A stretch of DNA of 64,000 nt from Mytilus californianus (GCF_021869535.1 NW_026262734.1:92199285-92263284); one strand, 5' to 3'. Positions 24,119-36,326 are shown, counted from the stretch's first letter. Program-made: numbers and translations. The notes: generated by a model from the letters alone, not told the origin.

Positions 24119-26629
24119 ATGTTTGCCGATTCTAAACATGTATCAATTCAATTACCAAGTAAGGATTTTCATATTGTAAGTTACATTTTCCATGAAAGGT
24201 TGACCGCCGACTGTGCTTGGAAAAGCCTTAGATATATTCCAACAATTCCTACAAATGTGGCAAATATATCGTTCGCTCATAACAATATTCGCGGCATTAA
24301 AAACGGAATATTTAGAATTAATCATGACCTCATTTACTTGGATTTGTCGAACAACAACATCAGTAAACTGCATCAAAGATCTTTTCAGGGTCTTTCGAAA
24401 CTGGAGACATTAATTATTAGTAATAACTCTATCAACCATACAGCTATTCCAAATAATATTTTCAAGCCATTAGTATCCCTGCTGCAACTTGCAATAAAAC
24501 GAAATTTCAATCACCCGTTTTCGCTCCATGTTTCAACGTTGGTAACCCTGCGAACTTTGAAAATTGATGTTGTATCTCATCGAAATGAACCATTTGGTGT
24601 CGGATATGCAAATCTTCGTTTTCTCCAAGAATTGGATTTGTCTGGATTAACTGGTTACTGTATTTTAAAAGCTATAACACAAAAAACATTTAAATATATG
24701 CCTCATATCAAAAGGTTGGATTTGAGTAAGTGCAAAATTAATACCATTTCGACTGGTTCCTTTAAGATTTTGGTGCATTTGAAGTATCTTGATTTGTCTG
24801 ACAACAGATGCCTTAAATTCAGAGGACTAGCGAATGTAACATATGATCTACCATCCACTTCAATAGAAATTCTGAGGGTAAATAAAATTCACCAAACCTT
24901 TGATCTTAATACAATACTGACTAAATGTCAGATCGAACCGCTCAATAATACCAAAATAAAAGAGATTCAGATGGCGAGCAATCGTCTGCAGTTAATAGAA
25001 AAGGATGCGTTAAAATTTCTACCCAAGACGCTGAAAAAAATCACAATTGCTGACAACGAGTTCAGCTACGGCAATTACATAATGGATGTTTTTTATGTGA
25101 CTGCTGAAGAAGTTAATGCATCGTATATGGGGTTATCACATTACTTGTTGAACTCAGACGAACCATGTGATATTAATCCTGCATGGTTTTCGCCGTGCAG
25201 TGAAACTACGGATACCTACCGAAAAATGGAAATCAAAAGAAACGATGAAAATGATCACAGAAACAAACCTTTTTCTTTTTCTCTTGATATCAGTAAGGTG
25301 CCTATACCTAGGAACATTAAGAAATGTCACTTTCGAGAATGCGAGTTAAGGTATTATCTCTTTAAAATGAATTTCTTAAAAAATAAATAAGAGTATATAG
25401 ACATTTCTAATAATGCATTTTACGTCTGGCAAGGCCCAATATCAAATTTAACATGCTTGACATATTTGGATATATCCAACAATTTCTGTTCGAACGTATC
25501 TACAAATTTCTTTGAATACGGTTCCAACCTTACAACTTTATTGATACAAAACAACCTATTAGGTTTTGTTTTACCGACAGACACAAATGGAGAAATTCTA
25601 GCAAAACTAACAAAATTAAAATTACTTAATCTAGCGGACAACAGAATACCAAGTTTACCAACAACAATCTTCTATAGTCAAACAGAGATACGGATGTTAA
25701 ATTTGAGTAGGAATATGCTTGAAAATGAAATATTTAAAATAGATCATATGACCAAACTTTCGTATTTAGATTTATCTTACAACCGCTTGTCAACTTTGTG
25801 CGCCTCTTTTACCAGGCAGTTAGATATTCTCTCAAACAACGTTCCAAACATAGCAGTTAATCTGCTAGGTAATCCTATCAAATGCTCATGCGAGTCAATT
25901 GAGTTTATTAAGTGGTATACATCGACAAATGTGCATGTTCTAAATAATTTACATCAAGAATGTCAATCCCTCCAAATCAATTTTAACAGCTCGAAGCTAA
26001 TGTACGGTTATTTGAAGAAGACATGCTCCTCCCATACGACAACCATTGTCACCGTAGGATCATGGCTGACTATCTTTGCTATTGTCATAATTGCTGGAAT
26101 CGCCTATCGGTATAGATGGAAGCTTCGTTATGCCTATTATATAGTTAAAGGAAAACACCATGGTCAAATCAAACCATTTGAAATAGATGACGATTTCCTG
26201 TACGATGCATTCGTTTCTTACGCCGACGAAGATGACACGTTTGTTTATACAAAGTTCCTTAAACATTTGGAAGACGATCGAAACATAAGATGCTGTGTGC
26301 ACAAAAGAGACTTTTTGGCCGGAAATGATATTGCAACTAATATAACATCCGCAATTCATAACAGCCGTAGAACGGTCGTAATAATTTCACACCATTTTCT
26401 CGAATCTGATTGGTGTTTATTCGAATTCAATATGGCAAAAATGGAGAGTATCTATGCAAGAAGTAAAGAAAACATTATATTGCTCGTGTTCCTTGAACAA
26501 ATATCATCAAAAGACCTACCGTTGAATATTTTGGAACTTATCCAATCAAAATCTTACATTGAATATCCGAACGACGAATACGGGGATGTCGTATTTTGGG
26601 ACAAGCTCAAGGAGACGTTGTCAGTCTAA
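24119..26629 (+). pseudogene. Toll-like receptor, interrupted by an in-frame stop
   Basis: One continuous reading frame of 837 codons encodes leucine-rich repeats, an LRR C-terminal cap (NPIKCSCE...), a transmembrane segment and a cytoplasmic TIR domain (from Tyr-Asp-Ala at 26201), but a TAA at 25388-25390 splits it. The codon at that place in the paralogue at 38027-40630 is TTG, and alignment continues on both sides without a frame change. The ATG at 24119 gives no signal peptide, and the first three Cys of the LRR N-terminal cap (Cys 41, 47 and 49 in the paralogue) are not conserved. The downstream part has no ATG at its beginning. As it stands it could only yield a truncated ectodomain. 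The TIR is nearly identical in protein to the intact copy, so inactivation looks recent, or the stop may be allelic. Confidence 0.85.
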
Positions 26630-26890
26630 TGATTCGTACTTGTACTGCATTGATCACATAAACTTGTGGTCCGTTACAGTGAAATCAGTACTTAAATGTC
26701 TTGTTTTAGGATTAACTCATTCAGACATTGTCAGTCTAATGGCACGTGATCATACTACATTTATCAAATGAACTTGTGGTTCGTTACAGTGGAATCAATT
26801 CTAGGACGTTTTATTTCAGGATAAACTCAATCAGACATTGTGAGTCTAATGGCACGTGTCAGACTCCATTTATCAATTGAACTTGTTCTC
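26610..26890 (+). repeat. 110-bp tandem repeat starting at the receptor stop codon
   Basis: GTCAGTCTAATG (Val-stop plus flank) occurs at 26620 and 26730, and as GTGAGTCTAATG at 26840. Each is followed by CACGTG-like or related sequence, ATTxATCAxATxAACTTGTGGT, and (in the first two) CGTTACAGTG. About 2.4 units. The first unit includes the true stop codon, so the array grew from the gene's own 3' end. The intact paralogue has a single copy of this region. Confidence 0.8.
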
Positions 26891-29653
26891 CTTAATTTTT
26901 AAATCAATACTTCGTACTCAAAAAAGAACAACATAGGAATCTGGAATCTACACAATGCTTGGTGGAGGTGGAATCCTGGTATTAAAAAAGCGCTGAAAAG
27001 TTACATAGGATTTTAAAAAAAGCTTTAAATGACGATATCTTGTGTATTTGTCAGATTTAAAACTACATTTTGTATATCAAAATTTTTAGAAATTTACCTG
27101 TGACGTCATTTTGTAGCGTTTATCCAGTCGTGTGATAGACAATGCGTGGTTATGTTTTGCTGTTTTTATGTGCTGCCCTAGGTTGTTTTACGTGTTCGTT
27201 TTTATTGTGTGGTTCGTCAGCACTTCGGTGTAGACATGAATATCAATTATATGGTCATTTTTCTATAAATTTACTGTTTGCAAAAGTATAAATTATTCTA
27301 AATACTAAGGATTTTCTTATCCAAGGCATAGATAACCTTGACCGTATTTGGCACAACTTTCTGGAATTTTGGGTCATCAATGCTTTTTAACTTTATACTT
27401 GTTTAGCTTTCTGATCATTTTGATCTGGGCGTCACTGATGAGTCTTATGTAGATGAAACTCGCGTCTGGCGTATTAAATTATAAGCCTGGTACATCTGCT
27501 AACTATTAGCATGTCGAAATGTATTATTGTATTGTTTATTTGTGTATTTCTCTGTCCTGAATGTTCTTGCATTTATTTGTAATGGAGTCATGTCATGTAA
27601 TGTTGTCCTTTTAGTGTTATATTTAACATTGCCATAAAAGCGCGAGGTTTGGCTAGCCACAAAACCAGGTTCAATCCACCATTTTTCTTAAAATATCCTG
27701 TACCAAGTCAGGAAAATGGCAGTTGTTATCTTATAGTTCGTTTCTGTGTGTGTTACATTGTCGTCTGTTTTTTTTGTTGCACTTTAGTGTTTCTGTTGTT
27801 TCGTTGTTTTCCTGTTATAGTTGATGTGTTTCCGTCGGTTTTAGTTTGTAACCTGGATTTATTTTCTCTCAATCGATTTATGACTTTCGAACAGCGGTAT
27901 AATACTGTTGCCATTATTTAACTGAGACATTTGATTCTTAATGTATGAAAATAAACTCATCATAGATACCAGGATTGAAATTTTATATTTACGCCAGACG
28001 CGCGTTTCGTCTAAAAAAGACTCATCAGTGACGCTCGAATCAAACTATACATATATAGAAATATCTGTTTAGTAATACCTTTTTTTATGGACAATTAAAT
28101 TCTATTTTTTTTTATTTACACTTAGACATATACTTTTCCGCCTAAGTTCAAATTTACTAGTTTAACTGTCCTAGTCAATATGTCTTTTTATTCTGTTGGT
28201 CTATTTAAATGGATAGCATATTGCATTTAAAGATAATATGCTGATATTAATATATATGTTCTTTTTATTATGGTGGTTTGGGCACACTATTCGAGATGTG
28301 TATTTTAATCATCGGTATAAGCGTTCTTTCTAACTTTCTTCTGTTACCTATTCCAATTACGATTTTTTAAATATTATATTCTACTGTGCGCCTCTCTCAA
28401 GTCAGGAACCTGTAGCCTTTGTTAGTCCTGTACGTTTTATAATTTTAGTTCATATATTTTTTCGGAGTTAAGTGTGACGTCCATTTTCGCTGAACTAGTA
28501 TACATTATTGTTTTGGGACCAGTTGAAGCCTGCGGGATTTTCTCGTTTTGTTGAAGACCCATTCTTACCCTGTGCTGTTTTCGAATCTTTTGTCAGGTTG
28601 TTTTCCTAATCAAACATTCCTCCTCTCATACTCAATTTTAGTATTAAAATAACAATATCCATAACATTTCAGTTAAATGTGCAAATCAGAATGAATTTTG
28701 CCTTCACCACCTTGAATCACCATACTATAGTATTAACCACTTTATTTTATATATTATTGATCGGTGTCGTAAATAAGCCAGAATTATAACATAAATATCC
28801 TCCAGAAAGCAGACGAGTGTAAAACTTCGAGTCAGTCCAATAATATACAAATCAAACCGGGTTTGCATGGGTTCTTCTTTCGCTGTTTGATATTCTACGA
28901 TTTACATCTGAATGTTTAACGAGTGTCTTGGTAATCAACAAAGAGAGCAGAAAACGGTTAAAAAAGCAATATTCAGAGCTCTACAAAAGGGTTATGATGC
29001 ATTCCAAACTTAAATGTATGCCTAAATATAGCTGTATGTGCCATCGTATTAATACGATTACTCAAATCGTTTAATTAATTTCATTTGGGACAAAGTATAT
29101 ACAATCTATTATAGTATTAAAATATTTGACTTATCTACACTGTACATAAATATTCCCCATTCTAAACTAAAAGACAAGTAAAGGAGTTGTTGCAGCTTTG
29201 TTTCATACAAAAAGAATGGCCAGCATAGATACAGGTATCTTGTGCCGGGAGAAGGGATAATCTATACTTTGTAAAAATTACTCTAATTCAAACAAAACTT
29301 CGCTAAAACTGACACTATCAACATGTTTAATATCTTGATTAACAACATATTTGTTACGTGTGGCGGTCGTGATTGTAACAAACAATCGGCATTCTCGTCG
29401 ACTTTTATCGTTATTGATATCAGGCTGGCGTCATATATGAACTTCTTTGAAAGAGAGAAAAATAGAATTTAGCAGTATCCTTTAAGTTCTTTTCCCGTTA
29501 TAAAGATGATGTCCTCTCACAAAATAATTACAAGTCATGAACATTTGGTATAAATTACGATTAATGTTTGTATTGTCTTTCTTTGTTATCTGGTCAACTC
29601 TGGTAAACATACTTTGTAATTTTTCTTGTACTTTTTGTCTTGATTATTGTGCA
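26891..29653. other. Intergenic with interspersed repeat copies
   Basis: No gene seen. Copies of the ACGCGCGTCTGGCGT-core repeat lie at 27320-27500 (plus; GTCACTGATGAGTC, CTCGCGTCTGGCGT) and 27950-28045 (minus). 27655-27920 carries a repeat with TGTACCAAGTCAGGAAAATGGC that recurs inverted at 42780-42965. About 28380-28600 resembles the middle of the retrotransposon tail (CTCTCAAGTCAGGAACCTGTAG). The rest, 28620-29650, shows nothing. Confidence 0.5.
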
Positions 29654-29935
29654 TAAGGGAGCTAACATTTGATTTTCATGGGGGAGCTAGGATGAAATTA
29701 ATAAAAAAAGGCAGGACAGGAGTTTTGAGTGGAAAAAAAGGTAGGATGAGCATCTTGGCAAAAAAAAGGCAAGATGACATGTTATGTAAATAAAAATCAT
29801 GATAAACTTATAAAAAAAAGGCAGGACCGAATAGAATGAAAAATAAAAAGGCAGGACAGAGATTACAACTTAAAAAAAGGCAGGACAAACTTTTTCATCC
29901 TAGGCCCCCAATAAAATCAAATGGTAGCTCCCTTA
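29654..29935. mobile_element. Non-autonomous TIR element (MITE) with A-rich internal repeats
   Basis: Ends are inverted repeats of about 40 bases: left TAAGGGAGCTAACATTTGAT, right the reverse complement of TAAGGGAGCTACCATTTGAT, both continuing into GGATGAAA. The interior holds five variants of AAAAAAAGGCAGGAC at irregular spacing. About 282 bases, no ORF. A target duplication is not clear. Confidence 0.75.
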
Positions 29936-30871
29936 AATCCGTTCATTCAAACTAGTTACATGAGCATAAGAGTTTCGAAAAAGGAAGGAGGGATCGGTTT
30001 ACGCACGGAAAATACACAAATTTAAGCAAAATTAGTAAACCGTTGTTCAAATTTTATAAATTGACTAGGAAGATAATTAGGATATCAATATTTGTAGAAA
30101 CTGCATCGCCCGAAAAGAAGGGAGATCAGGTGTGTCAACAGGGTAGGCATCTCCTGCTAATTTAAAATTAGAAGATGTGGTGTAAGTGCCAATGAGTCAA
30201 CTCCATAACAGAATGGTCAACCTAAGGCCTTGCACAATGATTATAGAATAGTCGGCTACAAAAGTCTTCGAAATGTCAATGTAAGTATACATTACCTGCC
30301 TTCTGAATATTGCAACAGGTGATAATTTCTTATACTCGGAAATAAGACAGAATCGAGACTAGGACACAATCAGTGAAACTAAAGATCATACGACTTTTCA
30401 AGAATCTGAAGACCTACGACAGCGAGAACAGGTCGACAATGAGCTGAGACACTGACACAGCGTATCATGAAACATAACAAAACCATTTAACACTTTATGA
30501 TATAAGATTAACAATAAAAATATACACATATGTACAGGTAATCTTAAATAAGTTTTAAACACTCGATCGCCAAATATGGAAATGTTATTTACAATGTAGA
30601 AACAGTATTGCTTTCATCACAGGAAACAATGCACTTTGTTATCATGGGATATAAAACATTCAATGTATAAGGAAAACTGTTTTTTATTCCGCGTTTAATG
30701 AAAAAATCTTTTTTCTTTGTCACGAATTCAGTTGAATATCATCTTATCTAACAATGAAAGTAAAAACGTTTTCTGCAATATGCTATATATGTTTTAATTT
30801 TACTTGTATGCAGCATGATGTATAAAGTTAGATAAAGTAAGTATGAAAATTTATAATAGATTTGCAATGTC
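29936..30871. other. Intergenic, one repeat fragment
   Basis: A minus-strand fragment of the retrotransposon tail is at about 30170-30270 (GTGCCAATGAGTCAACTCC, AAGGCCTTGCACAATG, GTCGGCTAC). Nothing else recognised up to the MITE array. Confidence 0.45.
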
Positions 30872-31316
30872 TATAGGGAAAACGGTACTATTATATTTTC
30901 CCAGCATTAGGTTGGCCTTTTGTGTACCCAAGGCAGGTGAAGGAAGTCAACTTTGGAGCGCTGTGATTGGATGTTAGGGTACAATATATTTTTTTTATTT
31001 ATCTATGAATAACTGCAGGGTGTATATTTACAATATAAATTTTGAAACCTGTTGAAATATTTTCTAGAGAATTATTCGAAAAGACTTCAAAAATTTCATA
31101 AATTTGGTGTAAAATGACGGTGGGCATGGATAACATTAACAAGCTCCGTTGGAAGTTGGTCATGATACTATTTGGCTTCAATTTTTAAAACAGAATAATA
31201 AAGTACTAACACTACACATAACTGTTTTATCCGGGTTTTTATTATAAAAAGTGGTAAATTTAGAAAATGTTAGTATTGTCGCCTATGGCAGAATAAATAG
31301 TACCGTTTTCCCTATA
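30872..31316. mobile_element. 445-bp MITE, copy 1
   Basis: Terminal inverted repeats of about 21 bases begin TATAGGGAAAACGGTACTAT at the left and read the same on the opposite strand at the right. The TATA at each edge hides the target duplication: a TA duplication (Tc1/mariner-like) is possible. No ORF. Private variant CCTGTTGAAAT near 31048; shares GGAGCGCTG near 30955 with copy 4. Confidence 0.9.
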
Positions 31317-32541
31317 CTGAAGATAGCAAGGGAAATCAAGATCAATCAGACTTCAGTTAAAGTATACTATTTTGAAGCTTTTGATTAGTACATTTGATTT
31401 TTATCACAAAGAATAGAATTTTTTCACTGAGAACAATACTGTGTTGAGAAAAGTGCTGAGTCATCATAATAAGTCAAATTGATGAGTACTGATATAAAAC
31501 TTTATTCTAGGATTTCAATATTAACTATATTGTATAAAATGCATCAAACTATAGTTCTTTTGTATTTGTTTTCACCTTTCGCAATGATTAATTCGATTGG
31601 AAACTTCAGAATTCAAGTCGCGACAAATATTTTTAACTGAAATATTTGCCTTTTTTGCTGTGTAATTCCCTAAATGTATCACTTGGGTATTTCTGTAGGC
31701 ATAATCTATTAAAATGGGAACTTGTCTGGTTAAGTTTGTACTGTTTATGGAGTAAGGCAATATTTGGTCATACTAGTAGCATTTTCAGTGTTAAAATTGT
31801 CCATCTAAGAAAAAAAGAGGCCCACTTGAGGCTAAATTTAGATAGAATTTATACTCTCCTGTGTAAAGAATTGGTCACATTCTTGGCAATTCATGCAGCA
31901 AATATTTCAGTAGTGCTTCATTTTGTAGTTTCTATCTTTTATTATATCAGGCATATATAATTTTTCATTTTCTACTATTTGACATGACTTTTGTTGGAAA
32001 TTAATACTCCCAAGGGACATAATTCAGCTTTTTCACAGATTAATACAGGCAACAAAGGCAACTTTACAGCTGAGTATTTTGCATATTTAATGTTTAAAGT
32101 GTTTAATATCTTTGTTTTCATCATCTCAAGACAGAAAAATGGATTTTATAACAAGCTCTGAAATTTTGAACCACAATATGGCATATACTAAAGCATGGAA
32201 TGGAGATTAGTATGAAAAATCTTGAGTTTGTGCCTATGTTGTAAATTTTGGATAAAATGAATACACATTGAATGGAACTGTCATTTTTATCTGTTTAAAT
32301 GGAACTGTATATTATTCTTTTTAAATAAGATAAGATATGATTGGATACAGGTTGTTTATTAAGCCTTATCTGAAAGAAGTAGAGAAAGAGGTAAACCAGC
32401 ATGTAGGGGTGGGGACATTAAATGATCCATGTTTCTTTAAGTAATGGGAACATACAAGTATTTATTATAGCCAAGGTTTTCACAATAACCCAGTATTGCA
32501 TTAATGGTGTCATAAGAATTCTTTATATCTTTATGTCACAG
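31317..32541. repeat. Array spacer 1 (1225 bp)
   Basis: Starts CTGAAGATAGC and ends TATGTCACAG. It differs from spacers 2 and 3 at TTGTATTTGTTTTC (others TTTTTTTTC) and near 31958-31982. It contains no recognised exon or RNA gene; the plus-strand frame of 104-113 codons it carries has no identifiable feature. Confidence 0.85.
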
Positions 32542-32986
32542 TATAGGGAAAACGGTACTATTATATTTTCCCAGCATTAGGTTGGCCTTTTGTGTACCCA
32601 AGGCAGGTGAAGGAAGTCAACTTTGGAACGCTGTGATTGGATGTTAGGGTACAATATATTTTTTTTATTTATCTATGAATAACTGCAGGGTGTATATTTA
32701 CAATATAAATTTTGAAACCTATTGAAATATTTTCTAGAGAATTATTCGAAAAGACTTCAAAAATTTCATAAATTTGGTGTAAAATGACGGTGGGCATGGA
32801 TAACATTAACAAGCTCCGTTGGAAGTTGGTCATGATACTATTTGGCTTCAATTTTTAAAACAGAATAATAAAGTACTAACACTACACATAACTGTTTTAT
32901 CCGGGTTTTTATTATAAAAAGTGGTAAATTTAGAAAATGTTAGTATTGTCGCCTATGGCAGAATAAATAGTACCGTTTTCCCTATA
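32542..32986. mobile_element. 445-bp MITE, copy 2
   Basis: Same termini as copy 1. It carries GGAACGCTG and CCTATTGAAAT, both shared with copy 3. Confidence 0.9.
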
Positions 32987-34211
32987 CTGAAGATAGCAAG
33001 GGAAATCAAGATCAATCAGACTTCAGTTAAAGTATACTATTTTGAAGCTTTTGATTAGTACATTTGATTTTTATCACAAAGAATAGAATTTTTTCACTGA
33101 GAACAATACTGTGTTGAGAAAAGTGCTGAGTCATCATAATAAGTCAAATTGATGAGTACTGATATAAAACTTTATTCTAGGATTTCAATATTAACTATAT
33201 TGTATAAAATGCATCAAACTATAGTTCTTTTGTATTTTTTTTCACCTTTCGCAATGATTAATTCGATTGGAAACTTCAGAATTCAAGTCGCGACAAATAT
33301 TTTTAACTGAAATATTTGCCTTTTTTGCTGTGTAATTCCCTAAATGTATCACTTGGGTATTTCTGTAGGCATAATCTATTAAAATGGGAACTTGTCTGGT
33401 TAAGTTTGTACTGTTTATGGAGTAAGGCAATATTTGGTCATACTAGTAGCATTTTCAGTGTTAAAATTGTCCATCTAAGAAAAAAAGAGGCCCACTTGAG
33501 GCTAAATTTAGATAGAATTTATACTCTCCTGTGTAAAGAATTGGTCACATTCTTGGCAATTCATGCAGCAAATATTTCAGTAGTGCTTCATTTTGTAGTT
33601 TCTATCTTTTATTATATCAGGCATATATATTTTTTCATTTTCTACTATTTGAAATGACTTTTGTTGGAAATTAATACTCCCAAGGGACATAATTCAGCTT
33701 TTTCACAGATTAATACAGGCAACAAAGGCAACTTTACAGCTGAGTATTTTGCATATTTAATGTTTAAAGTGTTTAATATCTTTGTTTTCATCATCTCAAG
33801 ACAGAAAAATGGATTTTATAACAAGCTCTGAAATTTTGAACCACAATATGGCATATACTAAAGCATGGAATGGAGATTAGTATGAAAAATCTTGAGTTTG
33901 TGCCTATGTTGTAAATTTTGGATAAAATGAATACACATTGAATGGAACTGTCATTTTTATCTGTTTAAATGGAACTGTATATTATTCTTTTTAAATAAGA
34001 TAAGATATGATTGGATACAGGTTGTTTATTAAGCCTTATCTGAAAGAAGTAGAGAAAGAGGTAAACCAGCATGTAGGGGTGGGGACATTAAATGATCCAT
34101 GTTTCTTTAAGTAATGGGAACATACAAGTATTTATTATAGCCAAGGTTTTCACAATAACCCAGTATTGCATTAATGGTGTCATAAGAATTCTTTATATCT
34201 TTATGTCACAG
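32987..34211. repeat. Array spacer 2 (1225 bp)
   Basis: Shares the variants TTTTTTTTCACC and TATATATTTTTTCATT with spacer 3 against spacer 1, and GGAACTGTATATT near 33971 with spacer 1 against spacer 3. Confidence 0.85.
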
Positions 34212-34656
34212 TATAGGGAAAACGGTACTATTATATTTTCCCAGCATTAGGTTGGCCTTTTGTGTACCCAAGGCAGGTGAAGGAAGTCAACTTTGGAACG
34301 CTGTGATTGGATGTTAGGGTACAATATATTTTTTTTATTTATCTATGAATAACTGCAGGGTGTATATTTACAATATAAATTTTGAAACCTATTGAAATAT
34401 TTTCTAGAGAATTATTCGAAAAGACTTCAAAAATTTCATAAATTTGGTGTAAAATGACGGTGGGCATGGATAACATTAACAAGCTCCGTTGGAAGTTGGT
34501 CATGATACTATTTGGCTTCAATTTTTAAAACAGAATAATAAAGTACTAACACTACACATAACTGTTTTATCCGGGTTTTTATTATAAAAAGTGGTAAATT
34601 TAGAAAATGTTAGTATTGTCGCCTATGGCAGAATAAATAGTACCGTTTTCCCTATA
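34212..34656. mobile_element. 445-bp MITE, copy 3
   Basis: Apparently identical to copy 2, including GGAACGCTG, which points to copies 2 and 3 as the most recent duplication product. Confidence 0.9.
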
Positions 34657-35881
34657 CTGAAGATAGCAAGGGAAATCAAGATCAATCAGACTTCAGTTAA
34701 AGTATACTATTTTGAAGCTTTTGATTAGTACATTTGATTTTTATCACAAAGAATAGAATTTTTTCACTGAGAACAATACTGTGTTGAGAAAAGTGCTGAG
34801 TCATCATAATAAGTCAAATTGATGAGTACTGATATAAAACTTTATTCTAGGATTTCAATATTAACTATATTGTATAAAATGCATCAAACTATAGTTCTTT
34901 TGTATTTTTTTTCACCTTTCGCAATGATTAATTCGATTGGAAACTTCAGAATTCAAGTCGCGACAAATATTTTTAACTGAAATATTTGCCTTTTTTGCTG
35001 TGTAATTCCCTAAATGTATCACTTGGGTATTTCTGTAGGCATAATCTATTAAAATGGGAACTTGTCTGGTTAAGTTTGTACTGTTTATGGAGTAAGGCAA
35101 TATTTGGTCATACTAGTAGCATTTTCAGTGTTAAAATTGTCCATCTAAGAAAAAAAGAGGCCCACTTGAGGCTAAATTTAGATAGAATTTATACTCTCCT
35201 GTGTAAAGAATTGGTCACATTCTTGGCAATTCATGCAGCAAATATTTCAGTAGTGCTTCATTTTGTAGTTTCTATCTTTTATTATATCAGGCATATATAT
35301 TTTTTCATTTTCTACTATTTGAAATGACTTTTGTTGGAAATTAATACTCCCAAGGGACATAATTCAGCTTTTTCACAGATTAATACAGGCAACAAAGGCA
35401 ACTTTACAGCTGAGTATTTTGCATATTTAATGTTTAAAGTGTTTAATATCTTTGTTTTCATCATCTCAAGACAGAAAAATGGATTTTATAACAAGCTCTG
35501 AAATTTTGAACCACAATATGGCATATACTAAAGCATGGAATGGAGATTAGTATGAAAAATCTTGAGTTTGTGCCTATGTTGTAAATTTTGGATAAAATGA
35601 ATACACATTGAATGGAACTGTCATTTTTATCTGTTTAAATGGAACTGTTTATTATTCTTTTTAAATAAGATAAGATATGATTGGATACAGGTTGTTTATT
35701 AAGCCTTATCTGAAAGAAGTAGAGAAAGAGGTAAACCAGCATGTAGGGGTGGGGACATTAAATGATCCATGTTTCTTTAAGTAATGGGAACATACAAGTA
35801 TTTATTATAGCCAAGGTTTTCACAATAACCCAGTATTGCATTAATGGTGTCATAAGAATTCTTTATATCTTTATGTCACAG
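34657..35881. repeat. Array spacer 3 (1225 bp)
   Basis: Like spacer 2 except GGAACTGTTTATT near 35641. Ends in the same TATGTCACAG before MITE copy 4. Confidence 0.85.
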
Positions 35882-36326
35882 TATAGGGAAAACGGTACTA
35901 TTATATTTTCCCAGCATTAGGTTGGCCTTTTGTGTACCCAAGGCAGGTGAAGGAAGTCAACTTTGGAGCGCTGTGATTGGATGTTAGGGTACAATATATT
36001 TTTTTTATTTATCTATGAATAACTGCAGGGTGTATATTTACAATATAAATTTTGAAACCTATTGAAATATTTTCTAGAGAATTATTCGAAAAGACTTCAA
36101 AAATTTCATAAATTTGGTGTAAAATGACGGTGGGCATGGATAACATTAACAAGCTCCGTTGGAAGTTGGTCATGATACTATTTGGCTTCAATTTTTAAAA
36201 CAGAATAATAAAGTACTAACACTACACATAACTGTTTTATCCGGGTTTTTATTATAAAAAGTGGTAAATTTAGAAAATGTTAGTATTGTCGCCTATGGCA
36301 GAATAAATAGTACCGTTTTCCCTATA
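35882..36326. mobile_element. 445-bp MITE, copy 4 (right edge of array)
   Basis: Same termini; carries GGAGCGCTG (as copy 1) with CCTATTGAAAT (as copies 2 and 3). Followed by unrelated GGTTAATAAAATAG and, at 36355, a run of about 20 A. Confidence 0.9.

Larger units (their letters stand above)
30872..36326. repeat. 1670-bp tandem array: four MITEs and three spacers
   Basis: A 445-bp TIR element occurs at 30872, 32542, 34212 and 35882, exactly 1670 apart, separated by three 1225-bp spacers (31317-32541, 32987-34211, 34657-35881). The array starts and ends with a full MITE, and both outer flanks differ from the spacer. Units differ at only a handful of positions, so amplification is young. Likely origin: two MITE copies flanking a 1225-bp segment, then unequal exchange. 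Alternatively the whole MITE-spacer-MITE block moved as a composite element. Short open frames in it carry no recognisable domain. Confidence 0.95.

Noticed and set aside
25457..26629. Second half of the broken receptor as a separate short TIR gene
   Set aside because: The open part begins without an ATG or signal peptide and is in the same frame as the first half; it is the continuation of one gene after a stop codon.
31646..31960. 104-113-codon ORFs repeated in the array spacers
   Set aside because: No recognisable domain, no splice context, and the repetition reflects the 1670-bp tandem duplication rather than a gene family.
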